Source of the DNA: Carya illinoinensis
Lineage: Eukaryota > Streptophyta > Magnoliopsida > Fagales > Juglandaceae
Length of the DNA stretch: 64,000 nt
Direction of reading: 5' to 3'
NCBI RefSeq assembly: GCF_018687715.1
Contig: NC_056766.1
Coordinates: forward strand, 26,950,433-27,014,432
Below are positions 36,834 through 50,800 of the stretch, piece by piece (position 1 is the first letter of the stretch; every line of letters begins with the position of its first letter). The position numbers were made by a program, and so were the translations under genes. The notes beneath the pieces are model-generated. The model did no database searches. It was given only the letters and a program-made list of their open reading frames with translations, and was not told the origin of the DNA.

Positions 36834-38060
36834 ATTTCCCTCTTCCCTTATGCTTTGAACAATCTCTTAGCATAGCCCACTTAGTAGCCCTCATAGCATA
36901 GTCATATAATGATTCGTTTGTTGTATTCACAAGTTTGGAGAAAGTTTTGTAGTTTCTAATTTTAGTTTATGCATTTTGTCATGCATTGCCCATTAAACAT
37001 AATTTAGGTCCAATACAAGTATACTTATCTCAGTGCAATTATTTTATTAAGTAGAATAATGTAAGAAAACATGCAAGGGTTATTATTAGACTAAATACTA
37101 ACACACACCATGCAGGAGTTTTTGCCAAGTAGTATGATTCTCAACTTGACCTCTAGGTTACCAAGCATAGCAGCCTTACTTAGCTGACTGGTTATTGTCA
37201 AGCTTATTCTTTGCTCATTTAACTACTGAGTTTTGATATTTGGATTAACCCATCCTTGCTTAATCAGTGTATTTGCATCTCATCCAGAACAAGATTATCA
37301 GTTTCTTATGTATAATACTCAATTTAACTCACTGCAGATTATTTTTCTAGGTTCATCTTTGTCTCAAGAGGTTTTTGTTCAATTAGGAGAAAAGTTTGTT
37401 GTTTTACTAGTAAAATCAAAAAATTTAACGAATAACAAATGATATTTTCATTTTACAAAAATGAGGAAAAGAAGTTGATTGTTGGTAACGTTGTACCATT
37501 TATATGGATACATAAACCATAATTGGTTCCTTCTCTTCTTATCATTTACAATAGTGTCTCTCTTCTAGTTTTCTTCATATTTTGGGCTAGAATCTTCTGG
37601 CTTTCATTAAAAGGTATTGATGTAATAGTAGACCCTAATTTTTTTCAAAAGGTTTGAGCGACATTTGCGTACTCCATGATTGTATCTAGTATTACTCTTT
37701 TTAGTAGTTTTAAAGTGTAAACTGTCAGCTTTTGGAAGTTTGAGTATGTTAATTGTAATATGTTTGTATTGATGGTTTGGAGTGCAAAATATGAGGCTCC
37801 TGGTAGTTTACAAGTACAAAATTCACTTTTCTCTAAATTTAAGGGACATACAAGCTGCTTGTCAAAAGACAATCTTACATTTGAAATGTAACTCAAGTAA
37901 TAAAATGGCAATGTTATTGTCTTGCTAGAATTTTCTACCATCAACACATAGTCAAATATTGTTGGCAACAAACTTCTTTATATATATATAAGGTACTATT
38001 TTCCCCCTTAAAAAGCAAAGAAAAGAAAAGAAATGTAAGAGTGTGAAGCTTAGGGAAAAA
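36834..38060. other. Intergenic DNA 3' of the kinase pseudogene
   Basis: No exon recognised. The last part probably contained the kinase gene's 3' UTR. Confidence 0.35.
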
Positions 38061-38783
38061 TTAGCTACTTGGGTTCAACTCTTTGTGAGACTGTGTATGC
38101 ACCACTATGATCAAAGGTATCAATGTCACTAACATCCTTTTTGGGGCAAGGATCATTGTAAGGATGCTTAGAAGCACCCGTCGAAGCTCCAAAGTCAGTT
38201 GTAGTTGTGTTTGTAGCCACCCCATTGTTTTGTAATATAGTTTCAAGTGCTTTTACTACTTCACTCATTGTTGGACAGTCTTCATTGAAATCTTCAATGC
38301 ATTGCATGGTAATTTCCAAGAATTGCCCAAGCCCTATAAGATTTATTGTGTCTGTAATGGATGAATCAATCATATCCCGCAAGCCATAGTGCTTTTCATC
38401 ATCCTTGTTCATCATCATTCTTACTTGGTGGACGATGGACTTTCTCTTCTCAATTGGTCGCTTGGCTGTTAGTAGTTCAAGCATAAACACTCCAAAGCTG
38501 TAAACATCACTCTTCTTTGTTAATTGTTGAGTCTGATAATATTCAGGATCTAGATAACCCTGCAAGTAGAAGGCATCTCCTAAATATTAAAATCAAGAGA
38601 GGATTCCAATGAATGTAGAATCTAAAGTGTATTACGCAGACGTTTTTAGATTTATGGTAGGATTGGGAGGATTTGCATGTATTTTGAATTTTACAGTACC
38701 ATACATAAACAAGAAATGAAATAATAAAAATGTACTTTGATATAAGTTAATCTACCAATTTGGTTGTCTCAACTTCCTCAAAG

Positions 38784-40266
<1,483 letters not shown>

Positions 40267-41243
40267 CATTGTGCCTTTGACTTGAGTTGAAACGTGGCAT
40301 GTCAAAGCATCTGATACTAGCTTAGACAAATTAAAATCTGCAACCTTTGCAGTCAAATTTTCATCCAACGGAATATTTGTGGACTTAACATCTCTATGGA
40401 TGATAGCAGGGTTAGCAAGCTCATGCAGGTAAGCTAATCTTTGGCTGAACCAAGAGCAACGTGGAGTCTTCTCTTCCAATCAAGATAAATACCAGATTTT
40501 CCTACAATTCATATTTAGAAAAATAATGCCCTATATATATTAGACATTTGCAAAAAGGTAATTAATTGATATGAATGTACGTACCTGATAAGCTATCTCT
40601 AATTGTTCCATTAGGCATAAATTCATAGACTAGTATCTGCTCTCCTTGTTCGAAACAAAAACCCACAAGACCAACAAGATTCTTGTGATGAACTCGGGAA
40701 AGTAATTCAATTTTAGTCTTCAACTCAAGTGCACCCTGCATTGATCCTTGTTGAGCTCTTTTGATGGCAACAATTTGTCCATCAGAAAAACTCCCCCTGT
40801 AAACCTAGAGAGAACATAAAAACATCATCATCAACAAACAGTTCTTGGAAGTGAATTTTTGCAAAAGTTGGACTCATGAATATTGAGACATTTACCTGGC
40901 CATACCCTCTAGAACCTATCACATTTCTCTCAGCAAAATTATTGGTTCACTTTTGGAGTTCATTATAAGAGAACAATCTTGAACCTTTTAACTGTGGTAC
41001 ACCAGTGCTATCATTGCCACTTGATATCCAAGTAGCTAGGATATGGAGAAATGGTTAGATATTTAGCCTTGAATTTGATCTATAACAATCAATTACAATA
41101 AAAATTTATTTTTCGTATAAATTACCAAATAGTTCACTTGTTCGAATGGTTTCTTCTGCACGTTTTTTTTGTCGAACGACATCCCTACTCCCAGGAGCCC
41201 CAAAACCAAAATGGCTCAGCAAAATGCTATCCCAACTATCACA

Positions 41244-41919
41244 CTAGACCTGTTGAGAACTCGTTTCAAGAACCTAGATTATATTAAAATCTAGACCCGT
41301 TGAAAAACCCGTCTCAAGAACCCGAATTACAAAAGAGGAACGCTACAAAGGTTGTGATTTACCTTTGATAAGTTCAAACGTTCAATCAAAAACAAGAGGA
41401 AATAAACTCAACTCACAATGAATAAAATTTATCAATTTCAATAATGTCTTACCTCCTCAAATGAGGCTACAATTGGTTAAAATAAACAATCCTCCAAAAC
41501 TCTAGGTGAGTCGCGTGTACTGTAGCGTGAACAGTGCTACGCTACAGTAACTTCTAAAACCCTAGTTCACATAAAATAATAACTTTCCAAATAAGCCCTT
41601 GGTCAAAATACATGTCCTTCCCAAAAATCCTAGTTCATTAGAAATAAGACATATGTGTGTGAGCTGACATCCTCAAACCCACTTATTCTAAACTAATAAA
41701 ATAAGCTCTTTTAATGAAATAAATAAGTCCAAGGCCTTCAATAACAATAGGCCCAAGTCGTGTCTTCCATAGTTTGGATCAAGTGGATCAAAACTGGTTC
41801 TGACTCTTGCTAGCATCATCCCAATTGGATTGCACCAATCCTTGCATTGCTTCTTTGATCTTCGTGACTCTTAATCTTGTAATTGATCCTTAAGACTTGG
41901 TCCGCCTTGGGGCCCATCA
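41244..41919 (-). mobile_element. Gypsy 3' LTR (3' end missing)
   Basis: Colinear and highly similar to 45244-45949 but stops at CTAG, lacking the last ~58 bp present in the 5' LTR. The missing end coincides with the missing kinase exons, which suggests one deletion took both. Confidence 0.8.
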
Positions 41920-43093
41920 TTCCCCCTCTCCTCAAAAGGATTCGACCTCGAATCTCCACCTGGATCAAAGGGAAAAAGATCAGTAACATTAAAAATAGCA
42001 AACACATGATACATACCTAGAAGATCCACTAGATATGAAATATCATTAATTTTATCAATAATTTGAAAATGTCCATCCAATCTACTTCTGTCATCCACAA
42101 ACAAAAGTATCAGAGTTAAATGAGTAAGTGGATTAAAATCATAATCAACTTCGAAAGGAGAATATGAAGTAGTAGTATGCAATGTCCTATTATATGAAAA
42201 CTCTTTAAATGGCAAACAATCCTCCCAAGTTTTTAAATTCTTATGAAGAACAGTGCATAAGAGCTGAGTATTAGAAACAATACTCCTAGGTACACCATGA
42301 AGTCGCACTATCCCCCTGAAAAATAAGTTAGCTATGTTTGTGGTATCATCAATTTTATGACATGAAATGAAATGTGACATTTTGCTAAATCTATCAACAA
42401 CCACAAAAATAGAATCTCTACCCCTTTTAGTCGTAGGTAGCCCCAAAACAGAGTCCATAGATATGCCTACCAATGGTTTACTAGGAACGGGTAAGGGTGT
42501 ATACAACCAATGTGGCAAAACCTTAGATTTGGCCTTCCTACATGTAATGCACATGCCACAAATGAGATTGACGTCTCTTTTCATCTTAGGCCAAAAGAAA
42601 TATTCATCCAACAATTCAATGAATGGCAAATGATACTCTCACAAACGTTCATGAGACACATCTAAAGTTTTATTTGTACCAAAATGACCATTCCAATTAT
42701 ATGCAAACTCAATGAATGGTAAGTAGTACTCCCACCAATGGTCATCCAACACATCTAAAATCCTCTTTATATCAAAATTTCCCAACAGACCACATCCATG
42801 CACAAACAACTCACGCATACGACTAGTAGGCACACAAAGTCTTTTCTCTCTAAATAAGTACCAATCTAGTCTATATAAATGAGAAAACGATACACACTAG
42901 CCAAGCCATCATCATTAACAAACAAGTTCTTATCATATTCAAGTCTCAATAACTTTGCATCCAAAATGAAGACAAGGACATACCTTCTTGATAATGCATC
43001 AAACACAAGATTTTTCTTACCATGTGTGTATTTGATTTCATGAGGAAAAGTCTTAATACATTCATCCCACTTAGCATGCATTCTAGTCAACAA
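41871..43093 (-). pseudogene. Gypsy RNase H end and integrase remnant
   Basis: 43093-42866 gives MHAKWDECIKTFPHEIKYTH and DALSRRYVLV (end of RNase H). 42629-41871 gives the integrase zinc finger half (CGMCITCRKAKSKVLPH), LPTTKRGRDSIFVVVDRFSK and RLHGVPRSIVS. It then jumps to NLKTWEDCLPF, so the stretch with the second catalytic Asp and the Glu is deleted. The C-terminus reads FNVTDLFPFDPGGDSRSNPF. No chromodomain follows. An ~88-bp tandem duplication (about 42616-42790) inserts a second EYYLPFIEFAYN-like segment ahead of the zinc finger. Confidence 0.8.
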
Positions 43094-43099
43094 CTTACC

Positions 43100-43599
43100 T
43101 TATCCCTTCAAGTGTATCAAGGACTCATGTTCTTGAAAGAGAGGTCGGTTGGTAATTGTCGCACCCGGCACAAAGTCAATGTAATGCTTTATCTCTCTAA
43201 TAGGTGGCAATCCACTAAACACACCAGTAGGAATCATGATCTTATATCCCTGCAACAAAGAAACAACAATACTAGACAAATGTACGTCAAGTTCGTTAGT
43301 ATTAAAATTTGTCTTAGTATAAAAACTCACTTCTCTCTTTATTTTTCTCTCACTTTTTTCACTCTCACTTTTCTTTTCACTCTCATTTTTCTTTTTGCAC
43401 TCTTTTTTTCAACATCTTTTATTGAACTCTCAGCCTCACAATTGTTTTTCAAATCACACTCTCTTTTTCTTGAGGTTTCATTATTTCTTTCTTCCTCAAT
43501 CTCAGTCTCACTCTTTCTTTTTTCCTCAACCTCACTTTTACTCTCTTTTTTTATCAATCTCACTTTCTCCCTTTCTTTTTTGATCAACCTCACTTTTCA
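43100..43599 (-). pseudogene. Gypsy Lys/Glu-rich linker and pre-RT remnant
   Basis: The minus strand encodes KKEREKVRLIKKESKSEVEE-like low-complexity sequence, then SFYTKTNFNTNELDVHLSS, SGLPPIREI and DFVPGATITNRP, the usual approach to the reverse transcriptase. RT itself is absent: the frame jumps from NRP to HESLIHLKG of RNase H, a deletion of several hundred codons. Confidence 0.7.
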
Positions 43600-44298
43600 A
43601 CTTTAGTTGATCCTTATAGACCTGTGTTGGAGTTAAAGGAGCAATTTTGATTATTTTTCCATCCTTTTCATAACTATACATGTTTCTAAATCCATCATAG
43701 ATCACTCTCCTATCACACTGTCATGGCCTCCCCAACCAAATATGGCCATCATGCATAGGCACAACATCACAAAGTACCTCATCCTTGTACCTCCCAATTG
43801 AAAAAGAAACTAGCACTTACTTATTTACCCTAACCTCCCCACAATCATTCAACCACTGTAACTTGTATGGTCTAGGGTGTTTCAAAGTGGGTAAATTCAA
43901 TTTCTTAATTAAAGTTGTGCTAGCCACATTAGTACAACTTCCCCATCAATGATCATACTACATACCTTGTTGTTGATGTGACATCTAGTATGAAAAATGT
44001 TCTCTCTTTGCTGCTCTATATCATCCATCTTAAATTCTGTATTGGGAGCATGCTTAACAACAAGAGACTCGCCATACTCTTCATTCTTAATATCGTACCT
44101 ATTCTCAATACTAGGGTCACGTCTCCTCCTATCTCTCTCACTTTGCAAATTTCTAATTAATGCACCTTGTTGTTCCGTCTTATCCCTCACTTCCCCCAAC
44201 TTCAAATTTTGCCTTTCAAACTTTTGTTGCATGGACTGCAACACAAAGAATGAGTTGTCTGCCACCCCCTTCGGTGTTGAGTTACTATTATGAGACAT
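43600..44298 (-). pseudogene. Gypsy gag start fused to protease remnant
   Basis: The frame opens MSHNSNSTPKGVADNSFF with a coiled-coil-like stretch, then passes directly into the protease lead-in (NIFHTRCHINNKVCSMIIDG). Capsid and zinc knuckle are lost by internal deletion. At the active-site Asp-Gly-Gly-Ser a single G is missing from a G run (plus ~43940), shifting the frame. Further stops follow, for example after VNK and GRP, in the LGRPWQ-type region. Confidence 0.75.
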
Positions 44299-45185
44299 AG
44301 TACACGCTGCACAAAAAAGAATGTTAGTGAAAAAAAGACCTCACACACTCCCTTATGTGTTTACACTCGAATAATGGCACTCCACTCTTGTATCACTCTT
44401 AATTGGCTTTTTCTCAAAATGATCTCACACTCTCTTGCCTTTTACCTCAAGAGTTTTCCCACTCAAGTTCTTTAAGAACTAATTGAACTCAATCAAAATA
44501 GTACAACCTTGTTTTATCCGAACTAGTAATTAGGTCCTGGAAACAAGAACAAGAGAAACACAGAAGGAATAAAATGACAAGGGAATCAAGGAAGTTATTG
44601 GAATGGAAGGGTAACACTATAAGACAAGATACCAACTAGAAAAATGTATTCAACCCATTTAAAGATAAGGCTCAATCAATGCCAAATCACTCAATTTCAT
44701 ATGGCAAAATATTTCAAACAACTATACCCAAAATCATTTTCTTTCTCTTCTTTTTTTTTTTTTTAATTTTTTTAATTTTTTTTTTAAATTTTCTTTTGCT
44801 TTCTTTTCTCTTCTTTTCCTTTCTTTTCTTTTCTCAAAAATTCAACCACAAACAGAAATATTCAATTGTGATAATCAAACAATTGAATTCAAACACATAA
44901 AAATTGACAAGAAAATATAAGGGAATGAATGAAACCCTAGAAATTTCAAACCTTAGATGGTGCAAATTTTGGTAGCCCTCAAATAAGGAATTTAGCCACC
45001 CTACGATGATGAACACGAAACCCAAATGATAAATGAATTTGGCAGCCTTAGGGAAAAACGAATTTCTGCACCTTTATTTTTTATTTTTGGAAACCCTAGA
45101 ACAATGAAGCCCTAGAATTAACGATACAATAAATAAAAGATAGAATCAAACCTGATTGGAAACCTGACTCTGATACCAAATTATA

Positions 45186-45949
45186 TGAACCCCAATCGAC
45201 TCGCTTTGAGACCCAACAATAATATTGAAAAACCAACCCAAGAAAGCCAAAATCAAGTTTATGGATGGAGAATCTAGACTCGTTGAGAACTCGTTTCAAG
45301 AATCTAAATTATATTAAAATTTAGACCCGTAGAAGAACCCGTCTCAAGAACCTGGATTACAAAGGAGGAACGCTACAAAGGTTGCGATTTACCTTTGATA
45401 AGTTCAAACGTTCAATCAAGAACAAGAGGACATAAACTCAACTCACAATAAATAAAATTCATCAATTTCAATAATGTCTTACCTCTTCAAATGAGGCTAC
45501 AATTGGTTTAAATAAACAATCCTCCAAAACCCTAAGTGAACTGCGGGTACTATAGTGTGAACAATGCCGCGCTACAGTAACTTCTAAAACCCTAGTTCAC
45601 ATAAAATAATAACTTTCCAAATAAGCCCTTGGCCAAAATACATTGCCTTCCCAAAAACCCTAGTTCATTAGAAATAAGACATATGTGTGTGGGCTGACAT
45701 CCTCAAGCCCACTTATTCTAAACTAATAAAATAAGCTCTTTTAATGAAATAAATAAGTCCAAGGCCTTCAATAACAATAAGCCTAAGTTGTATCTTCCAT
45801 AGCTTGGATCAAGTGGATCAAAACTGGTTCTGACTCTTGCTAGCTTCATCCCAATTGGATTGCACCAATCCTTGCATTGCTTTTTTGATCTTCGTGGCTC
45901 TTAATCTTGTAATTGATCCTTAAGACTTGGTCCACCTTGGGGCCCATCA
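45186..45949 (-). mobile_element. Gypsy 5' LTR (complete)
   Basis: On the minus strand it runs TGATGGGCCCC to GGGGTTCA (764 bp) and is followed after a few bases by the primer-binding site. It contains a short internal duplication of CTAGA(C/T)(C/T)CGTTGA...CGT(C/T)TCAAGAA. Confidence 0.8.
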
Positions 45950-47778
45950 GGACACTTCCTGTTAGAGCATTTCTGTCAAGCCGACTATTACAAATTGGAA
46001 TAGTTTTAATTCTCATGAACAGTACAAAAGAGTGGACGTATGGAAAATTAAGGTTAGTTGAATAACACCAATGTGTCATTAAATTAGGTTGTATTTTACT
46101 CACAGAACCTCAAGACTTTGTACAAGCCCTAATGTTGGTGGGATACTTCCAGAAAGTTAATTTCCATCAAATAATTTGTCTTTGAACAAAGCATTTAGAA
46201 GTAGAAGAATTGAAAGCATGCATGAAAATAAACTAATAGTTGGTATCAACTTACATGTGTATCAATTTCATATTAGATCTGAATAGTTTGGCTAGAATGG
46301 GACCTGAAAGCTTGTTCTTATTGAAATGGCTGCAAGTTTAAATACATCACATTATTCTTCTTTTATAGATGCAATAATTAATGTTGTGTATCCTTAAACA
46401 TATTCAAATTCTTTCATTTATCTTAATAATAGATTGAGCCAAAGGCGTATTGGAAAAAAAAAAAGAATAAAACTCACAAGTGTTTAACCTTCAAAAGAAG
46501 GTCCAAGCCTGGGGCCATGGTGGTTGATATTGGGAGAGGTCCTGTCAACATATTATCCGCGATGTCTAGCCAGTAGAGCTTGGAGAGTTTACCTAAAGAT
46601 GGAGGTATCTTTCCAGTTAAGTTGTTTGAAGTGAGAGTCCTGCAAGGGGGAGAGTATTGAATAAAGTATAAAAGTATTATTTATTATGTACTCTCGAAAT
46701 ATATATGGAAATGCGCTACTCATTTTGTCATAGAATGCTATACCAATTAATCAATATTAAGGCCTACGTAAAAATTATAATTATATGGCATATTGTTATA
46801 AAATTGAGTATCACATCATTCTTGGAGATAGAGAAAAATTACTAGCATTGTGATTCATGTAGTGATCTTATAAGCATTGAAAGATCTTACAAGAAGAGAT
46901 CTGAAAGATTTCCCAATTCATCTGGAATATCACCACTGAAGCTGCAACTAGCTAGGATTCTGAAACATGAAAGTAGACAAAAATGTGTATATATATATGT
47001 TTCTCACTATTATAGGAGTACAAGTTACATGTAGGGTTTGATGGATGGGAAATAGGAAATTATACCTTGCTTATTGGATCTTACAGGATATTTAGCTTTT
47101 TCAAATCCCCTAGCCATGGAGAGAGGGAACCTGTGAGCCTACGGTTAAATGATAGGTCCCTGAAATTTAATAATGTTAGTAGCACTCCAAGGCACATCGC
47201 ACATGCCCAACAAGCCATGCATTAAGATTAATGAAGCGCCTCAACAAATTAGTGGAGTAGCAAATTCTATTTATATATGCTTTATCTACAAATTATGTAT
47301 ATTATTACAAATGTTAATAAGAGAAAAAGAAAAATATGAAGAATAGAAAAAAAATAATATTATATACAGTCACTTTTGCATATTCTTTGTATATTCTATT
47401 ATTGTGATCGGCTGCATCAATTTTTTTTTTTTTTTTTTTGCTATTAACTCATAATTTTGGGTATGCAGTTATTTCAATTTATTTGAGAAGAGGAAAAAAA
47501 ATTATTTGATAAGAGAAAGGAATTAGGGCTAAAGACTTTCTAGTATTAAATTGGGCCTTGCAATATTAATAATAATAATAAAAAATTATATTTTATGTTT
47601 TTCTGGAATTAGAACTATAATGAATCGGCCTATGTAGCAAGTGGTTTGTCAACAAACCAATTTTACAAGTAGCAAAATTATTTTTTATTAAGAATGTGCA
47701 TGTGTTTTCATTTAAAGAAAAAAGAAAGAATAATACTTACAGTGATGTCAATTCAGTGAGTTCCCCAGTGTCACCTTC
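45950..47778 (-). pseudogene. LRR exons of the RLK pseudogene
   Basis: Successive exons encode GDTGELTELTSL, DLSFNRRLTGSLSPWLGDLK, ILASCSFSGDIPDELGNLSD, then LTGKIPPSLGKLSKLYWLDI and ADNMLTGPLPIS. These are followed by HFNKNKLSGPILAKLFRSN, LFDGN then TAA and LSGSIPPTLGLVQSLEVL, and finally LRLDRNALTGSVP cut by the gypsy LTR. Each is one typical plant extracellular LRR (LxxLxLxxNxLTGxIP). The TAA in the sixth exon and the poor acceptor before it indicate decay. Introns between them are AT-rich and hold nothing else recognised. Confidence 0.85.
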
Positions 47779-47820
47779 TTTTTTTTTTTTTTGAAGGCAG
47801 AAACAAGCCTTTAGAACTTT

Positions 47821-50800
47821 TCATTTCAATGAACTAGAAATACACATAGGGTATTCCTCCATAGTGATGATACAATCTGAAATGGAAAGAGCATTCTTTG
47901 CAAGAATGTGAGCTACAACATTACCATCTCTCCTAACATGAGAGACTTCCCACCTTGCAAACTTTACAAGTCCTAACTTAGCTTCGAAAAGGAACATGCT
48001 GGAACTGCACCACACCTCTTGGTCCCTCTGCAAAGCTTGTATGGCTTGGACTGAGTCACCTTCCAGCACCACCTTTGACAGTCCCAGGTCCCTTGCAAAC
48101 TGAACAGCCTTTAGAGCCCCATATGATTCGGCCAGAAAAGGATCTGTGATTAGAGATTTCCTTTGCCTCAGTGTTGCTACAACCATGCCTTGACAGTCCC
48201 TTACTACCACTCCCACCCCAACAAAACCCTTTACTTTGTTCACAGCCCCATCCCAATTTACTTTAAACCAACCCTGAGGTGGTGGCCTCCACTCAGTTTT
48301 AGAAGAAGTTGTCCTTCCATGCATGTGGACCTGCTGACTTGCCCTTCCTTGTTCCTCCTGGTCCCATTGAATTCTCTCTTTCACTTCCCTGATGATCTTG
48401 TATGGCGGACAGAACTCTTGGTTGAAGATGAATGCATTCCTTCTTAGCCATAACTTCCTTGCCACTACTGTGAACTCCTCGAGCTCCTCTTCAGTGAGAA
48501 ATTGGAAAAGCCTTTCTAGGAGTTGCAACATGGGGGTGTGGGACAGTGTGCATTTTTGTAATCTCTTTGAGCATTGGCCCCATACATCTCTGGCAGCTTC
48601 ACACGACCACAAAGCATGTGTTGAGTTCTCTTCCTCTCTTTGACATATAAGGCACAAAGGATTTGGGACAATTTTCTTTTTGGAAAGATTGTATTGAGTT
48701 GGAAGAGTTTCTTTACATGCACGCTAGAGGAACATTCTCTCACTAGGGGTGACTTTAAGTTTCCATATTCCTCTCCAAATTTCACTAGCACTAGTGCTTG
48801 ATGATGCTTGACCCTTGACAGCCACCTCCCCAGCCTTTTCCAGGTGGTAAGCACTTCGAACTGAGAAGGAACCCCCTCTTGATCCATTCCATACCAGCTT
48901 ATCTTCTGTTCTGAGGGAGCTTATAGGTATCCTAAGAATCAAGTTAGCTTCCTCCTGGTCAAAAACTTCCCTAAGTAGCTCAAATTTCCAGCACTTATTG
49001 TGTGGGTCAATGAGTTCAGATACACTTGCATTTGCTTCAAGGATCTTCTGGTTGCTCGTGGCCTTGGTGGGTGTGCTCCTAAGAATCCATTTATCTGTCC
49101 ACACTTGAGTCTTTTCTCCTGTGCCAATTCTCCAATAGGCCTCTTTTTCAACCACATGCCTAGCAGCAATTAAGCTTCTCCATACATAGGATGGTTTTGA
49201 TCCAATCTTGGCTAGAAGAAATGAGGATTTAGGGAAGTATTTGGCTTTTATCACCTTTGCTGCCAGAGAGTTAGGGTCCTGGAGAATTCTCCAACATTGC
49301 TTTGAAAGTAAGGCTTTGTTGAAGATTTCCAAGTCTCTAAAACCCAACCCTCCATCCCTCTTCGACTGCCCCATCTTCTTCCATGAAAGCCAGTGTATTT
49401 TGTTTCCTTTTTCTTGGTGACCCCACCAGAAATTTGCCATTGCACTGTTGATAACTTGTAGGAGACTTAATGACAATTTGAACACACTCATTGTGTAGGT
49501 TGGCAGTGCTTGCACAACAGCTTTCAGGTATATTTCTTTCCCTGCCAAGGAGAGGGGTCTAGTAAACTTGCTGTTCAGCTTCTGCTTTATGTTGTCTAGG
49601 ATTGCCTTGAAGGTCTTAACCTTGTGTCTCCCAACAACTGAGGGAAGGCCCAAATACCTTTCATAAGGCATTGTTGTTCTGACCCCTGCAATTGATGTGA
49701 TGTAATCCTGAGTAGCTCTTGCTGTGTTTTTGCTGAAAATTATGGATGTTTTCTCAATATTCAACCTTTGCCCCGAAGCCATTTCATAGCATTTCAAAAG
49801 ATTTATCAATTTGGCCCATTCTTCAGCTCTTGCCTTGCTAAAAACAAGGCTATCATCCGCAAAGAAGAGGTGGGAAACCTTCAGTTGACCTCTGGCTACT
49901 GGTATACCATGTATATACTGTTCTCCTCAGCTTTGGTTATTAAATTACTTAAAGCCTCTGCACACATGATAAAAAGGTAGGGTGACAGAGGGTCACCTTG
50001 CCTTATACCTCGAGTTGGAGAGAATTGTGGTTGAGCTGTTCCATTCACTAGAAGAGAATACTTGACTGTCTCTACACACTTCATCACCATTTCCACCCAT
50101 TTTCTGCAAAAACCCATCTTGTAGAGGATTGCTCTTAGGAAACCCCACTCAACTCGATCATAAGCCTTGCTCATATCGAGTTTGAGTGCCATATAGCCCT
50201 CTTTTCCTGCCATTCTACACTTCATAGTATGTAGTGCCTCAAATGCCACTACTATATTATCAGATATTAATCTAGAAGGTATGAATGCTGATTGAGATGG
50301 TGAAATAATACACGGCAGGATCCTCTTTAATCTATTTGCAATCATCTTAGATATAATCTTATAAATTACATTGCACAATGAGATAGGTCTGAAATCTGTT
50401 ATCCTTAGAGACTCCTTCTTCTTTGGTATGAGGGAGATGAGTGTGTTGTTGATGCTCTCCAAGCTGCCTTCTGAGTTCAGACAGCTTCTGTAACTTGGTC
50501 TCCTACAATACTCCAGTGCTTTTGGTAGAAAAGGGTGGGGAAGCCATCCGGGCCTGGTGAGCTCATCCCTTCCATATGGAAAACTGCATCTTCTACTTCC
50601 TGTCTACAATAGTCTTTGGTTAGTTGCACATTGTGTAAGTTGGTTACTTTGGCCTCCAAAGAAAGAACACATTCAGTTTCTAAATTGGGTCTCTAGGAAG
50701 TGAAAAACTCAGTGTAATACTCTTGAAAAAGGCCATTGATTCCATCTTTTGAATCTACCATTTGGTCTTGGTTATCAAGTATTCCCCTAATGAGATTTGT

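Larger units (their letters stand above)
41244..45949 (-). mobile_element. Ty3/gypsy LTR element, internally deleted
   Basis: Two LTRs in direct orientation bracket minus-strand gag, protease, RNase H and integrase remnants. The 5' LTR is on the high side (45186-45949) and the 3' LTR on the low side (41244-41919). A tRNA-Met primer-binding site (TTTGGTATCAGAG) lies at 45163-45180. A purine tract complementary to plus 41920-41939 (GAGGAGAGGGGGAA) precedes the 3' LTR. Capsid, reverse transcriptase and part of integrase are deleted, so the element could not act alone. On the high side the LTR abuts a kinase LRR exon at ...ALTGSVP. The low side abuts the TM exon without a matching target duplication. 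Confidence 0.88.

Noticed and set aside
43022..43606. 194-codon plus-strand ORF rich in Ser/Phe/Leu
   Set aside because: Antisense shadow of the Lys/Glu-rich gypsy linker on the minus strand.
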